A DNA stretch of 64,000 bases from Pseudoalteromonas sp. MSK9-3. Lineage in GTDB: Bacteria > Pseudomonadota > Gammaproteobacteria > Enterobacterales > Alteromonadaceae. The stretch covers positions 62,001 through 126,000 of the forward strand of contig NZ_MIET01000036.1 of the NCBI RefSeq assembly GCF_003590335.1. The letters run 5' to 3'. The notes under the pieces were generated by a model, which searched no databases, was not told where the DNA came from, and saw only the letters and a list, made by a program, of their open reading frames with translations. Within the stretch, counting starts at the first letter, position 1. Each line of letters begins with the position of its first letter. The position numbers and the translations under genes were made by a program. Positions 25,965 to 34,894 of this stretch are shown in pieces.

Positions 25965-28334
25965 ATGTCGTACACGTTTAATAGTTATTCATTTGACCCT
26001 GTATTGGGCGTTTTGTATTTTCAAGAAAATGCCGTACAACTGCGACCTAAACTCGCCCAATTATTGGAATATTTTTTACTTAATGCTGGGAGGATCATTA
26101 CTCGTGAAGAGTTGCTATCTGCTTTGTGGGTGAATGGCGAGTATAGAGAAAGCTCCCTGACCCAAAGTATCCGGGAGCTACGTAAGCAATTAAGCGACAG
26201 TGTGCAAAATCCATTGTTTATTAAAACGTACCCACAGAGAGGGTACATTTGGATCTGTGAGGTCGATATGCCTTGTAATGTGCTCTCGGCTGATGAACCA
26301 GCACCTGAGCCGACGCGCACGATGGCATTTTTTACGGATAGTCCGCAAAGACTGCCAGCCTTGGTGCTAACTTTATGCATTTTTATTGCCGGACTGTTTT
26401 TGATGATCGGCTTTACAATGGTTGATCCGTCGTCGAAGACTGTGAGTGAAGCACATCACAACGAACGATTGTTGGTCGCCCCATTTAAAAATTTAACGGG
26501 AGAGACTGAATTCGACTGGCTGAATTACGGGTTACGACATTTGTTAATACAAAACTTGAAGGAGTCAGGGGTAGTAACGGTCATTCCTAATCAGCCTGCT
26601 TTTCATTTACTATCTCAAGAGCACGAAGCACACGATAATGTTGGTTCTACATTACAGTCTTTGGTCGAACAAGGGCATGCGGAGCGCTGGCTAGAGGCGA
26701 CAGTTTCACAAGAAAGTGGTCGTTTCGTGTTCCATTATACCTTATCAGATATTCAAGGAAAAATTAAAAAAGGGGTGATTTATAGTGATGATCTGAATCA
26801 TCCTTTACCTAACTTAGCGACTACTTTTGCACAGCAAGTCATTGGTAAAACAGGCATGGTGAGTACCTATCATGTGTCTGAAAGTGACTTTTCTACCAAG
26901 GACTATTTGGAAGGGCTGTATGCACTAGAGACGCGCGGTGTTGGCCTTGCTATGCGCTACTTTGAAGCCTCGGTACTACACGACCCTAACAATATTCATG
27001 CTCTGGTCGAACTGGCTCGAACTTATTGGCATACAGGTCGACTTCAACAGGCAACAGAAATATTTGAGCAACTGTCACAGAGTGCTGGTCTATTAGCGAA
27101 ACCTTCTTTGAATGCCCGCATGCTGGAATACTGGGGTGAAATGAAAATTGCCAAAGGAGAATATACGCAAGCGAACACCTTGTTAGAACATGCGTTGGTG
27201 ATGACAGATGAAATAGATAATGATGTTTTACGCTCGAAAATCTATCGAAAGTTGGCGACGATTGCGTGGCAACAACAGCAGTGGAGTAAATATCAACACT
27301 TTGTTTCTCAAGCTAAAAACTTATTTGAGATCCATGATATGACGGAGTCTGAGGCGAGGCGTTTATATTATATAGGCAACCCTCCACCAGCGGGGCCTGA
27401 AACGGATCAAACTGTAGATCTCGAAGATAGCTTACAAAGCTTATATAAATCAGTGCGTTATTATCGTAAAAATGGCAACTTAAGCTCATTGATGAAAACG
27501 TATTTTGCGCTAGGTCAGAATTACTTGGCACCGTTAGAAGAGCGCAACCAAGCTTTATTGAATGCGTTAAAATTGGCGACCGATCAGCAAGAATTGGTGT
27601 ACCAAATTAAAATAGCGAATTATCTCGGTTTTTACTTCATTCAATTACATGAAGGAGAAAAAGCCATTGAATATATTGAACTGGCTGAGCAAGTATTAAA
27701 TGATGAGTTAGATATTGCCCCTTTACGCTATCGAAATCAGTTATTACTGAGTATGGCTAAAATGGATCATGGTATTGCGAATAATGATAAGTCTGCGTTA
27801 CATCAAGCGAAGGGGAGTTTTGCGCAATTGCTGGGGAGTCTTGAGTCTCTAAACAGTCATGACAATATTAAAGCGGATGCGTATTTGTTATTAAGTTGGA
27901 CTGAGCTTGCCTTGCAGCAAAGCCAGTCTGCATTGCTTAACCAGCAAGCGGCGTATAATTTATATACGCGTTTAAATATGCACGATTCATTAAGCTATGC
28001 GGTCTATTCTCTTATGTATACCCACCTTACACTTGGTGATGATGACCGTGCGATAGAATTAGCAAATTCAGGTCAGTTTAATAAGAAGCTGATCTATGAT
28101 TATACAGCATTGGCGTTCTACCGACTTGGCGATGTTGATAATGCCATTGGACAACTTGATAAAATGAAAAAACAGTTCGCGCATTACTGGCAAATAAGTG
28201 ATGAGCGAAGGTATAAACAATTGGCGGACCCAGCACTTCAGCAAAACGAACTCATGACGTGGTTCTCCTCATTACAAAAACCTTACTCAGTATATTGTGA
28301 ATCGGAGTGGAACTTTCAAATAGATGTGAACTAA
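25965..28334 (+). CDS. Membrane-anchored winged-helix regulator with TPR-like sensor domain (CadC type)
   Basis: The ATG at 25965 (MSYTFNSYSFDPVLG) is chosen; the frame also opens at a TTG 11 codons upstream. The 789 residues comprise an OmpR-type winged helix (about 2-100, with RESSLTQSIRELRKQL and YPQRGYIW), a membrane helix at about 130-152, and a periplasmic region: a possible NTP/solute-binding-like domain (about 160-290), then helical TPR-like repeats (for example EYTQANTLLEHALVM, EGEKAIEYIELAEQVL). It is divergent from mnmE and 700 bases upstream of the quinolone operon on the same strand, so it is the best local candidate for its regulator. That role is inferred from position only. 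Confidence 0.8.
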   Translation: MSYTFNSYSFDPVLGVLYFQENAVQLRPKLAQLLEYFLLNAGRIITREELLSALWVNGEYRESSLTQSIRELRKQLSDSVQNPLFIKTYPQRGYIWICEVDMPCNVLSADEPAPEPTRTMAFFTDSPQRLPALVLTLCIFIAGLFLMIGFTMVDPSSKTVSEAHHNERLLVAPFKNLTGETEFDWLNYGLRHLLIQNLKESGVVTVIPNQPAFHLLSQEHEAHDNVGSTLQSLVEQGHAERWLEATVSQESGRFVFHYTLSDIQGKIKKGVIYSDDLNHPLPNLATTFAQQVIGKTGMVSTYHVSESDFSTKDYLEGLYALETRGVGLAMRYFEASVLHDPNNIHALVELARTYWHTGRLQQATEIFEQLSQSAGLLAKPSLNARMLEYWGEMKIAKGEYTQANTLLEHALVMTDEIDNDVLRSKIYRKLATIAWQQQQWSKYQHFVSQAKNLFEIHDMTESEARRLYYIGNPPPAGPETDQTVDLEDSLQSLYKSVRYYRKNGNLSSLMKTYFALGQNYLAPLEERNQALLNALKLATDQQELVYQIKIANYLGFYFIQLHEGEKAIEYIELAEQVLNDELDIAPLRYRNQLLLSMAKMDHGIANNDKSALHQAKGSFAQLLGSLESLNSHDNIKADAYLLLSWTELALQQSQSALLNQQAAYNLYTRLNMHDSLSYAVYSLMYTHLTLGDDDRAIELANSGQFNKKLIYDYTALAFYRLGDVDNAIGQLDKMKKQFAHYWQISDERRYKQLADPALQQNELMTWFSSLQKPYSVYCESEWNFQIDVN

Positions 28335-29035
28335 GACAACTAAAGGAGAGAACTACCTCTGATGTTATCCTCAAATGTGCGCATTATTTGGCATCGTATG
28401 TCGTGATGCGCATTCATATAAGAACTCTATAAGCTGCGCAGGTATTGCCACTTCACCTCCATATTGTTGGCCCCACGCTCACTAAAGCTTGGTCAAACAT
28501 GCGCTGATGAAAGATAAATAACATTCAAAATCAAGTCATTGTCGCTTTCTTATTAATATCCTAGTAATACATATAATGTGCTGTTTTGTGAGCACATAGC
28601 AATGCTTATCCAATCTTTAAAAGACGTATACCTTGTATACAGTCCGCCGTACTGTGGCTTACTTTTTTTATCCGCTTGCAACCATTTTTTTCTATCGTGT
28701 TATTTGCGTTAGCCTTTCGAAATAAATATAAATTTATTCATACTATTCAATTGTTTGATTAATTTTTATGTGTGAATTTCTTATCTAAATTTATGTTTTA
28801 TTTATCTTTTATGTCTTTTTTGTCGCTATAAAATTCATTTTAGATATAGGGTACACCCAGCTAAAGCAGCCTAGGAATGAGGGACCTTTTACTGACTGAT
28901 TAAGTAAAAGTAGAGGCTGTATATATTTGGCTTTTTGCAGTAATTACTCATGAAAAGGGAGGGTGAAGGAATGATTGATATAGGTAACAGCTGTACCCAA
29001 TGTGTTTACGCACGCACAGTGCTAAGGAGTAGGCG
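28335..29035. other. Region upstream of the quinolone operon
   Basis: About 700 AT-rich bases lie between the regulator and the first biosynthetic gene. They include a 35-codon frame at 28375 starting MCALFGIVCRD, a micro-ORF at 28971-29048, and the operon promoter, whose -35 and -10 I cannot place with confidence. No terminator hairpin follows the regulator, so some read-through into the operon is possible. Confidence 0.4.
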
Positions 29036-29048
29036 ATGGGGTTCATAA
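28971..29048 (+). CDS. Micro-ORF, 25 codons, overlapping the start of the quinolone operon
   Basis: An ATG at 28971 has GGAGG 8 bases upstream, a better site than many genes here. The peptide includes IDIGNSCTQCV and ends RRWGS at a TAA 11-13 bases inside the PqsA-like gene. The overlap would allow translational coupling or a leader-peptide effect. It is related to the micro-ORF at 25706-25816. It does not look like a tryptophan attenuator, since it has only one Trp codon. Confidence 0.4.
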   Translation: MIDIGNSCTQCVYARTVLRSRRWGS

Positions 29049-30532
29049 ACTTAGCGGCGCGTTGGCTTGTTGAGCCAAAATCGCCAGATAAAGTCGTGAT
29101 TTATTCGCAACAAGGGAATGTCACTTATCGGGCATTACAGCAACAAGTATGTCAGCTCGCATCTGCGTTTGAGGGGTTTGCTGTAAAACCAAATGATCGA
29201 ATTGTCATTGCGATGAACGACAGTGTGCCTCTCTATGTTTGCTTTCTCGCAAGTTTAGCATGTGGCGCTATTCCCATTGTGATCAACCCTAAGTTATCAC
29301 TGAGCAATCAGCAGTTTATTCTCGATGACAGCGATGCGCGTGTGTTGATACAGCACACCATAAAAGGGACATCTTGCCACTTTTATGATGAGGGAACGGC
29401 GCGTGATACATTTGACTATCAAGCCCTGTTAAACACAGGCTCTGATAGCTGGTCAGATTTTCATTTTAAGCAAGGTGATGATATTGCCTTTATGCAATAT
29501 ACGTCTGGCACCACAGGTAACCCTAAAGGGGTAATGCACTCTTCTAATAATGCATTACAGAGCTTCAAAGCATTCGCCGACAAGACGTTACACGTAACAA
29601 GTAATGATAGATTCTACTCGCTGGCAAAATCATTTTTTGGTTATGGATTGGGCAACAGTGTTTTCTTTCCGCTTGAGTGCGGTGGCAGCGTGGTTTTAGA
29701 TGCTAACTGGCCTACTCCAGAAGCGGTGGTGGCTAACGTATCTTGTTATAAACCAACCATATTTTTTGGTGTTCCTGCAATATATCAAGCACTCCTATCT
29801 CAGCCACATGTAACTAGGGCATTTAATTCGGTTCGTCTGGCTATTTCTGCAGGGGCTGCGCTACCTGAGCAACTTTTTCAACATTGGCAGACAACATTCG
29901 GCACCACAATTTTAGACGGCTTAGGGTCTACTGAGTTGTGTCATATATTCTGCAGTCATACGAGTGACACTGCGATGGCTGGTACGCTTGGTAAGCCACT
30001 AGAAGGTTACGATATTGATATTCGTGATGCCGCTGGACACAGTGTGGCAGAGAATATATGTGGAAACATGTGGGTTCGGGGGCCGAGCGTTGCACAAGGC
30101 TATTGGCGAAACCCTGAAGCGACGGACGCTAAATTTCAATTGGGGTGGTATGACTCTGGAGATTTAGCGCTACGCGACGCGCAAGGGCATATTCATTTTA
30201 AAGGCCGAGCTGATGATTTGTTTAAAGTGAATGGTCGCTGGGTGATCCCTTCTGAGATTGAAGTACGAGTCATGACCGAATTCTCAAATATTACAGAAGT
30301 AGCATTAGTGCCGACTGAGGACGAATATGGTCTAACACGCGCAGCGCTCTATTTGGTAACACATGATGGTAAAGCCGATGACTTAGTGGCTGACGTTGAG
30401 GGGTGGTGCACCGCACAATTATCTAACTTTCAACGACCTCTTTATATTGAAGTGCTTAATGCATTACCAAGAAATGATAATGGCAAAGTGATTCGTCGGC
30501 AATTGTCGCGCGTCAGTGAAGGAGTGGCGTAA
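29036..30532 (+). CDS. Anthranilate/benzoate-CoA ligase-like enzyme (PqsA counterpart)
   Basis: This 498-residue adenylate-forming enzyme activates an aromatic acid to its CoA thioester. It has the AMP-binding loop YTSGTTGNPKGVMHS, the aryl-CoA ligase segment SFFGYGLGNSVFFPLECGG, the GLGSTEL motif, YDSGDLA, and the catalytic lysine in NDNGKVIRR near the C-terminus. These segments resemble benzoate-CoA ligase and PqsA. Anthranilate is the likely substrate because the next two genes encode anthranilate synthase. AAGGAG stands 7 bases before the ATG. It is the first gene of an 11-gene operon and overlaps the next by one base (TAATG). Another benzoate-type acid is possible. Confidence 0.85.
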   Translation: MGFINLAARWLVEPKSPDKVVIYSQQGNVTYRALQQQVCQLASAFEGFAVKPNDRIVIAMNDSVPLYVCFLASLACGAIPIVINPKLSLSNQQFILDDSDARVLIQHTIKGTSCHFYDEGTARDTFDYQALLNTGSDSWSDFHFKQGDDIAFMQYTSGTTGNPKGVMHSSNNALQSFKAFADKTLHVTSNDRFYSLAKSFFGYGLGNSVFFPLECGGSVVLDANWPTPEAVVANVSCYKPTIFFGVPAIYQALLSQPHVTRAFNSVRLAISAGAALPEQLFQHWQTTFGTTILDGLGSTELCHIFCSHTSDTAMAGTLGKPLEGYDIDIRDAAGHSVAENICGNMWVRGPSVAQGYWRNPEATDAKFQLGWYDSGDLALRDAQGHIHFKGRADDLFKVNGRWVIPSEIEVRVMTEFSNITEVALVPTEDEYGLTRAALYLVTHDGKADDLVADVEGWCTAQLSNFQRPLYIEVLNALPRNDNGKVIRRQLSRVSEGVA

Positions 30533-31956
30533 TGCACTCACCCTTAACTTATAAAGTACAGGCGTTACCGTATAAAAATAATGATGTGATTGAACTCTAC
30601 ACACGGTATGCAGACCGACATGACTCATTTATTTTTGAATATAACAATGCCGGTAATAAATCGATGCCGCCGCGATTTAGTGTGATCGGGTTATCTATTC
30701 TGGCGCGCATTACCGTTAAGAAAAATAGACTGTGTTTGAGTATGCAAGATACAGAGCAAACACAACAATTTGATGACCCTAAAGTGGTATGGGCGGCATT
30801 AGAAAGCATGTTATCTGATTTTTCGGTGCCTGATATTGCACAGATCCCGTGTTTTAGTGGCGGTTGGTTTGGGTGTTTTGGCTATGAGAGTGTGCGTTAC
30901 TTTGAACCAAATAAATTGCCGGATCCACAACTACAGGATTTAACCGGCTCCCAAGATATAATCATGCTACTGCCAAAGCAGTTATTGGTTTTAGATCATC
31001 ACACACAGCGCATGTGGTCCGTTGCCTATGCATTTGACGATGAAGTTCCTTCGCTGACTTTGATTGAAAGTGATCATACTTGGGCTAAAGATACGGTCTT
31101 AGGCCCTGTGAAGTATCAATTTAAAAAACCGGAGTTCATCGATGCGGTTGGTAAATTAAAGCAACACATTAAAGATGGCGAAATAATGCAAGCGGTGTTG
31201 TCACAGCGCATGTGTGTAGAGGTTTCAGGCAGTGGTATAGAGTTTTTTACACGCCTTCGTAATATGAGCCCATCACCTTATCAGTTTTATGTACGTACTG
31301 ATGCAAGCTGTTTATTTGGGGCCTCTCCAGAAACGCTAATACGCAGTGAAAAGGGGGCGTTAATTTCTTTTCCAATGGCGGGAACACGGCATCGCAGTGC
31401 ATGTGAAAAAGAAAATCAACAGCGCGAAGTTGAATTGCTTAATGACACAAAAGAGTGTGCTGAGCATTTAATGTTGATTGATTTAGCACGGAATGATTTG
31501 GGGAAAGTGGCAAAGTTATCTTCTGTCTCTGTGCCAAAAATGATGTCGGTTGAGCATTTCTCCCATGTTATGCATATCACTTCAGAAGTGAGAGCTGAAC
31601 AATTACAGCATATTAGCCCCTTAGGCTTGATCCGCGCCACGTTACCCGCTGGCACACTCAGTGGTGCGCCAAAAATACGAGCAATGCAATTAATAGATCA
31701 ATATGAGCCGGTTAGAAGAGGTTTGTATGGTGGCGGTGTTGGCGTGATATCAGGGGGAGATGTCGATTTGGCAATCGTGATCCGAACCGCACTGATCAAA
31801 GACGGCTGTTTACACCTTCAAGCTGGTGCGGGTGTGGTATCTGACTCTATTGCACAGAGCGAATGGCAAGAAACCTTGAATAAGAGTAAAGCTTTGCTAC
31901 TGGCACTTGGCATTACTGACTCGTCACACAATATGGAGATGACAGCATGCTGTTAA
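30532..31956 (+). CDS. Anthranilate synthase component I (PhnA/TrpE-like)
   Basis: This 474-residue chorismate-using subunit carries TRHRSACEKENQQREVELL, DLARNDLGKVA, PAGTLSGAPKIRAMQLID, GLYGGGVGVISGGDVDLAIVIRTA and LQAGAGVVSDS, the full chorismate-binding core. It makes anthranilate with the amidotransferase that overlaps it by 10 bases. The N-terminal region that in TrpE carries the tryptophan-sensing LLES motif reads FIFEYNNAG here, so feedback inhibition may be lost, as expected for an enzyme of secondary metabolism. Position in the operon argues for a PhnA role, not general tryptophan synthesis. Confidence 0.92.
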   Translation: MHSPLTYKVQALPYKNNDVIELYTRYADRHDSFIFEYNNAGNKSMPPRFSVIGLSILARITVKKNRLCLSMQDTEQTQQFDDPKVVWAALESMLSDFSVPDIAQIPCFSGGWFGCFGYESVRYFEPNKLPDPQLQDLTGSQDIIMLLPKQLLVLDHHTQRMWSVAYAFDDEVPSLTLIESDHTWAKDTVLGPVKYQFKKPEFIDAVGKLKQHIKDGEIMQAVLSQRMCVEVSGSGIEFFTRLRNMSPSPYQFYVRTDASCLFGASPETLIRSEKGALISFPMAGTRHRSACEKENQQREVELLNDTKECAEHLMLIDLARNDLGKVAKLSSVSVPKMMSVEHFSHVMHITSEVRAEQLQHISPLGLIRATLPAGTLSGAPKIRAMQLIDQYEPVRRGLYGGGVGVISGGDVDLAIVIRTALIKDGCLHLQAGAGVVSDSIAQSEWQETLNKSKALLLALGITDSSHNMEMTACC

Positions 31957-32567
31957 TGATCGATAACTACGACTCGTTTACCTATAACTTAGTACATTAT
32001 GTGGCTGCCTTAGGTCACACCATCCAAGTCGTTCGCAATGATGAACTGAGCTTGGCTGACATTGTTGCGCTAGCTCCAGATGGGCTCATTATTTCGCCGG
32101 GGCCTTTTGGGCCTGAACAAGCGGGTGTATCGTGCGACGCCATTGGTTATTTTGCTGGAAAGATCCCAATTTTAGGCGTGTGTTTGGGCCATCAGTCTAT
32201 TGGTCATGTATTTGGTGCCAAAGTGCAGCATGCGGGTGAACCCATTCATGGTAAATGTTCACATATTTCTCATCATGGAACGGGGTTATTTGACGGCCTG
32301 GTATCTCCTTTACGTGTTGTGCGTTATCACAGTTTAAGCCTTGCTCTCCCGTTACCCTCTTGCCTTGAAGTCACCGCTATGACGGTCAGTGAAGGGGAGG
32401 GACATGCCGAAATAATGGCGATAAAACATAAGGAATTTCCAATTTATGGTGTGCAATTTCACCCAGAGTCTATCGCGTCAGAAGGGGGGATGAGTATGCT
32501 CAAAAATTGGTTACTTGAAACTGGCTTGGCATGTATGAGTACGCCCGCCAAACCCGAAGCTGCCTAA
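31947..32567 (+). CDS. Anthranilate synthase component II, glutamine amidotransferase (PhnB/TrpG-like)
   Basis: This 206-residue class I amidotransferase has the opening MLLMIDNYDSFTYNLVHY, the nucleophile Cys in GVCLGHQSIGHVFGA, and the His-Glu pair in VQFHPESI. It releases ammonia from glutamine for the neighbouring component I. It starts inside the previous gene (10-base overlap) with GGAG at good spacing, so the two subunits are translationally coupled. Confidence 0.95.
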   Translation: MLLMIDNYDSFTYNLVHYVAALGHTIQVVRNDELSLADIVALAPDGLIISPGPFGPEQAGVSCDAIGYFAGKIPILGVCLGHQSIGHVFGAKVQHAGEPIHGKCSHISHHGTGLFDGLVSPLRVVRYHSLSLALPLPSCLEVTAMTVSEGEGHAEIMAIKHKEFPIYGVQFHPESIASEGGMSMLKNWLLETGLACMSTPAKPEAA

Positions 32568-32579
32568 TATAAGGAATAT

Positions 32580-34181
32580 ATGATGTTTTCGAAAAGTTTG
32601 ATCGCGCAAATTCAGGCCGATGACTCTATCGGTGCAGGTAATTTTTATGAAGCAATAATGGCATTACCTGTGGAACTGCATAAAACAGTGCTCAGTATTG
32701 ATAAAACCATCCCGCTTTATGCGGGACAGCAAACACATTTTAGCTTTAATGATATTCAACAAATCGTCTATCAAGTAGCCAGTAAGTATTGTGCTTTGGG
32801 TGTGTCTGAGGGGAGTTTGGTTGGGTTATATTTGGATGATGGTTTAAGTTATTTTTTGCATTATTTAGCGCTCAATCGTTTAGGCGCGATCCCAGTATGT
32901 ATTAACGATAAACTGCCTGCTGATACGGTGTTGGCATTTTGTAAAAGTACCAATGTCGGCGTGTTAATTCATGATGACGACAAAGAAGCGGCACTTAAAG
33001 CCAGTGCTGAAGTCGATAGTCCGTTGGTGAATATAAATAAGCTGATGGTGCTATGCTCACAATCAATTCCACCAGCAAAGTCGTTTACTGCTGATGACGT
33101 AGTATTGCTTGCCCACACATCTGGCACAACGGGCATACCAAAAGCGGTTACATTTACCCAGCATAGTTTCTTCTTTGGTGTGAAATCCCAGTTGCACAAG
33201 CAACAAGGAAGCAAGGTGCTCAGCGCTCTTCCTCATTCACATAGTTCTGCTATATCAGTATTGATGTCGAGCTTGTTACGGGGCGCTGAGATTTATTTAC
33301 TCAGCGATAAACGTCCTGATCACCTAATACATAGCATTAAAAAGTATCAGCATGATCTGATCATTGCTTTTCCTAAGACTTATGTCGATTTATGTAAGCA
33401 GCCGCTGGTGGCGGAAGATTTTACATCGGTGAACTATTGGATTGCGACAGGTGATGCCAACCATGAATCGCATATTCGCAAACTGATCTCATTGGGCCAA
33501 CATTACATTAATAACCAGCCACAACCCGGTTCTGTTTTTATTGATAATTTAGGGTCGTCTGAATTTGGTTTTGCGATGTTTCGTAATATTCATAGCTTAA
33601 AGACAAACCGATTCAATCGGTGTATTGGCAAACCTTTTTCTTGGGTTGAAGCGGCTATATTAAGCGAGAGTGGGCAAATCCTACCCGCAGGTAAAATTGG
33701 TAAGCTAGGGGTTAAGTCCGGCACGGTCACTGCTGGCTATTGGAATAATAAGCAGCTCACAGAAGAAGCGCAGTTGGCAGGTTACTGGTTAACGGGTGAC
33801 TTAGCTTATTTCGATAGCTCTGGGCTATTTTACCATGTTGATAGGACATCAGATCCTATTGATACCTGTGATGGGACGATTTATAGCTGTCAAACCGAGG
33901 AGCTGATATTAAGCCACTTTAAAGATGTGTTTGAATGCAGCATTTACTCAGGGCCTAGTATCGACAATGATGCATATAGCGTAGCGCATATTTGTGTGGA
34001 ATTAATTGCTGACGCGGAATTGATCCTCGATTTTGAGTTGTTAAATCAAATAAATCATTTATTGCGCTCACATCATATTCCAGCGCTCACAAGTTTAGAA
34101 TTTCAAGCATCGAATGCGCATACCGGTGTCACCGGGAAAAAACTAAAACGCCGCCTTCGTCAATTGCGGGAGGTCGCATGA
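32580..34181 (+). CDS. Second adenylate-forming enzyme, probable acyl-CoA ligase
   Basis: This 533-residue protein has the AMP-binding loop AHTSGTTGIPKAVTF, IDNLGSSEFGF, WLTGDLAYFD and a C-terminal GVTGKKLKRR holding the catalytic lysine. It differs clearly from the first ligase and is not an aryl type by eye. In Burkholderia hmq clusters a second ligase-bearing protein (HmqF) prepares the acyl chain; by analogy this enzyme may activate a medium-chain fatty acid for the PqsBC-like condensation. The substrate is inference. Two adjacent ATGs (32580, 32583) share an AAGGA site; it overlaps the next gene by four bases. Confidence 0.75.
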   Translation: MMFSKSLIAQIQADDSIGAGNFYEAIMALPVELHKTVLSIDKTIPLYAGQQTHFSFNDIQQIVYQVASKYCALGVSEGSLVGLYLDDGLSYFLHYLALNRLGAIPVCINDKLPADTVLAFCKSTNVGVLIHDDDKEAALKASAEVDSPLVNINKLMVLCSQSIPPAKSFTADDVVLLAHTSGTTGIPKAVTFTQHSFFFGVKSQLHKQQGSKVLSALPHSHSSAISVLMSSLLRGAEIYLLSDKRPDHLIHSIKKYQHDLIIAFPKTYVDLCKQPLVAEDFTSVNYWIATGDANHESHIRKLISLGQHYINNQPQPGSVFIDNLGSSEFGFAMFRNIHSLKTNRFNRCIGKPFSWVEAAILSESGQILPAGKIGKLGVKSGTVTAGYWNNKQLTEEAQLAGYWLTGDLAYFDSSGLFYHVDRTSDPIDTCDGTIYSCQTEELILSHFKDVFECSIYSGPSIDNDAYSVAHICVELIADAELILDFELLNQINHLLRSHHIPALTSLEFQASNAHTGVTGKKLKRRLRQLREVA

Positions 34182-34894
34182 ACAAATCACATTTATTACC
34201 CCCTAATTTAACGCTTTTTGGCTATCAAATTTGCCCATATGTATTGCGTGTTCGCTATGTTTTATCGCTACTAGAGTTAGATCATCATTATATTGAGCTA
34301 GACGTTTACGCGAATAAACCTGCGCAATTATTACGATATTCACCCATGGGACGTGTACCAACGCTCATCATTGATAATGACGCATTGTGTGATTCAACGG
34401 TGATCTCGCAGTGGCTAGCTCAGGTATATGCTGAGCATCAATTATTACCCGCTAATGCATGGGCAAAAGCGAAAATGATGAATGATATGGCTGCTATCGA
34501 TAGTGTGCACGACACTATCAGCCAACTCATATCCGCGGTGGATAAATCGGCGTTTAACGCTGCTTTAACGCGCTTTTCAAGCATGTTACCCCCAGTACTT
34601 ACGTTACTGCGTGCATCATGCTCATCTCCAAACTCATTGGTGGATGTATGGGCCATGGTGCTGGCACATTTGATCCGTAGCGTAGATGCCATTTTACAAG
34701 GGATGCTCAGTCAACACGTTCCGCAGATCAGAAGTTTGCCTGATATTTATCGCAGCCGCGCGCGTGCATCGCTGCGTTATCAAGCGTTACTCCCTAAAGA
34801 CTATGTAACATGCCTGCATAACATGATGGCACATCGCAATGCGTATTGTGCACAGCTCAATAATATTGCATTCGCAGAGGAGGAATTCGCATGA
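34178..34894 (+). CDS. Glutathione S-transferase-like protein
   Basis: This 238-residue protein has a thioredoxin-fold N-terminal domain with FGYQICPYVLRVRYVLSLL (CPYV, a glutaredoxin-like active-site cysteine), PMGRVPTLIIDN with the conserved cis-proline, and DSTVISQWLAQVY, followed by an all-helical domain. The fold fits the GST superfamily. Its place in the middle of a quinolone operon, overlapping both neighbours by four bases, implies a pathway role such as thiol chemistry, isomerisation or self-protection. There is no counterpart in the P. aeruginosa pqs operon. The reaction is unknown. Confidence 0.75.
   Translation: MNKSHLLPPNLTLFGYQICPYVLRVRYVLSLLELDHHYIELDVYANKPAQLLRYSPMGRVPTLIIDNDALCDSTVISQWLAQVYAEHQLLPANAWAKAKMMNDMAAIDSVHDTISQLISAVDKSAFNAALTRFSSMLPPVLTLLRASCSSPNSLVDVWAMVLAHLIRSVDAILQGMLSQHVPQIRSLPDIYRSRARASLRYQALLPKDYVTCLHNMMAHRNAYCAQLNNIAFAEEEFA

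Noticed and set aside
28971..29048. Tryptophan attenuator leader for the anthranilate synthase operon
   Set aside because: Only one Trp codon, and no terminator/antiterminator pair between it and the first gene.
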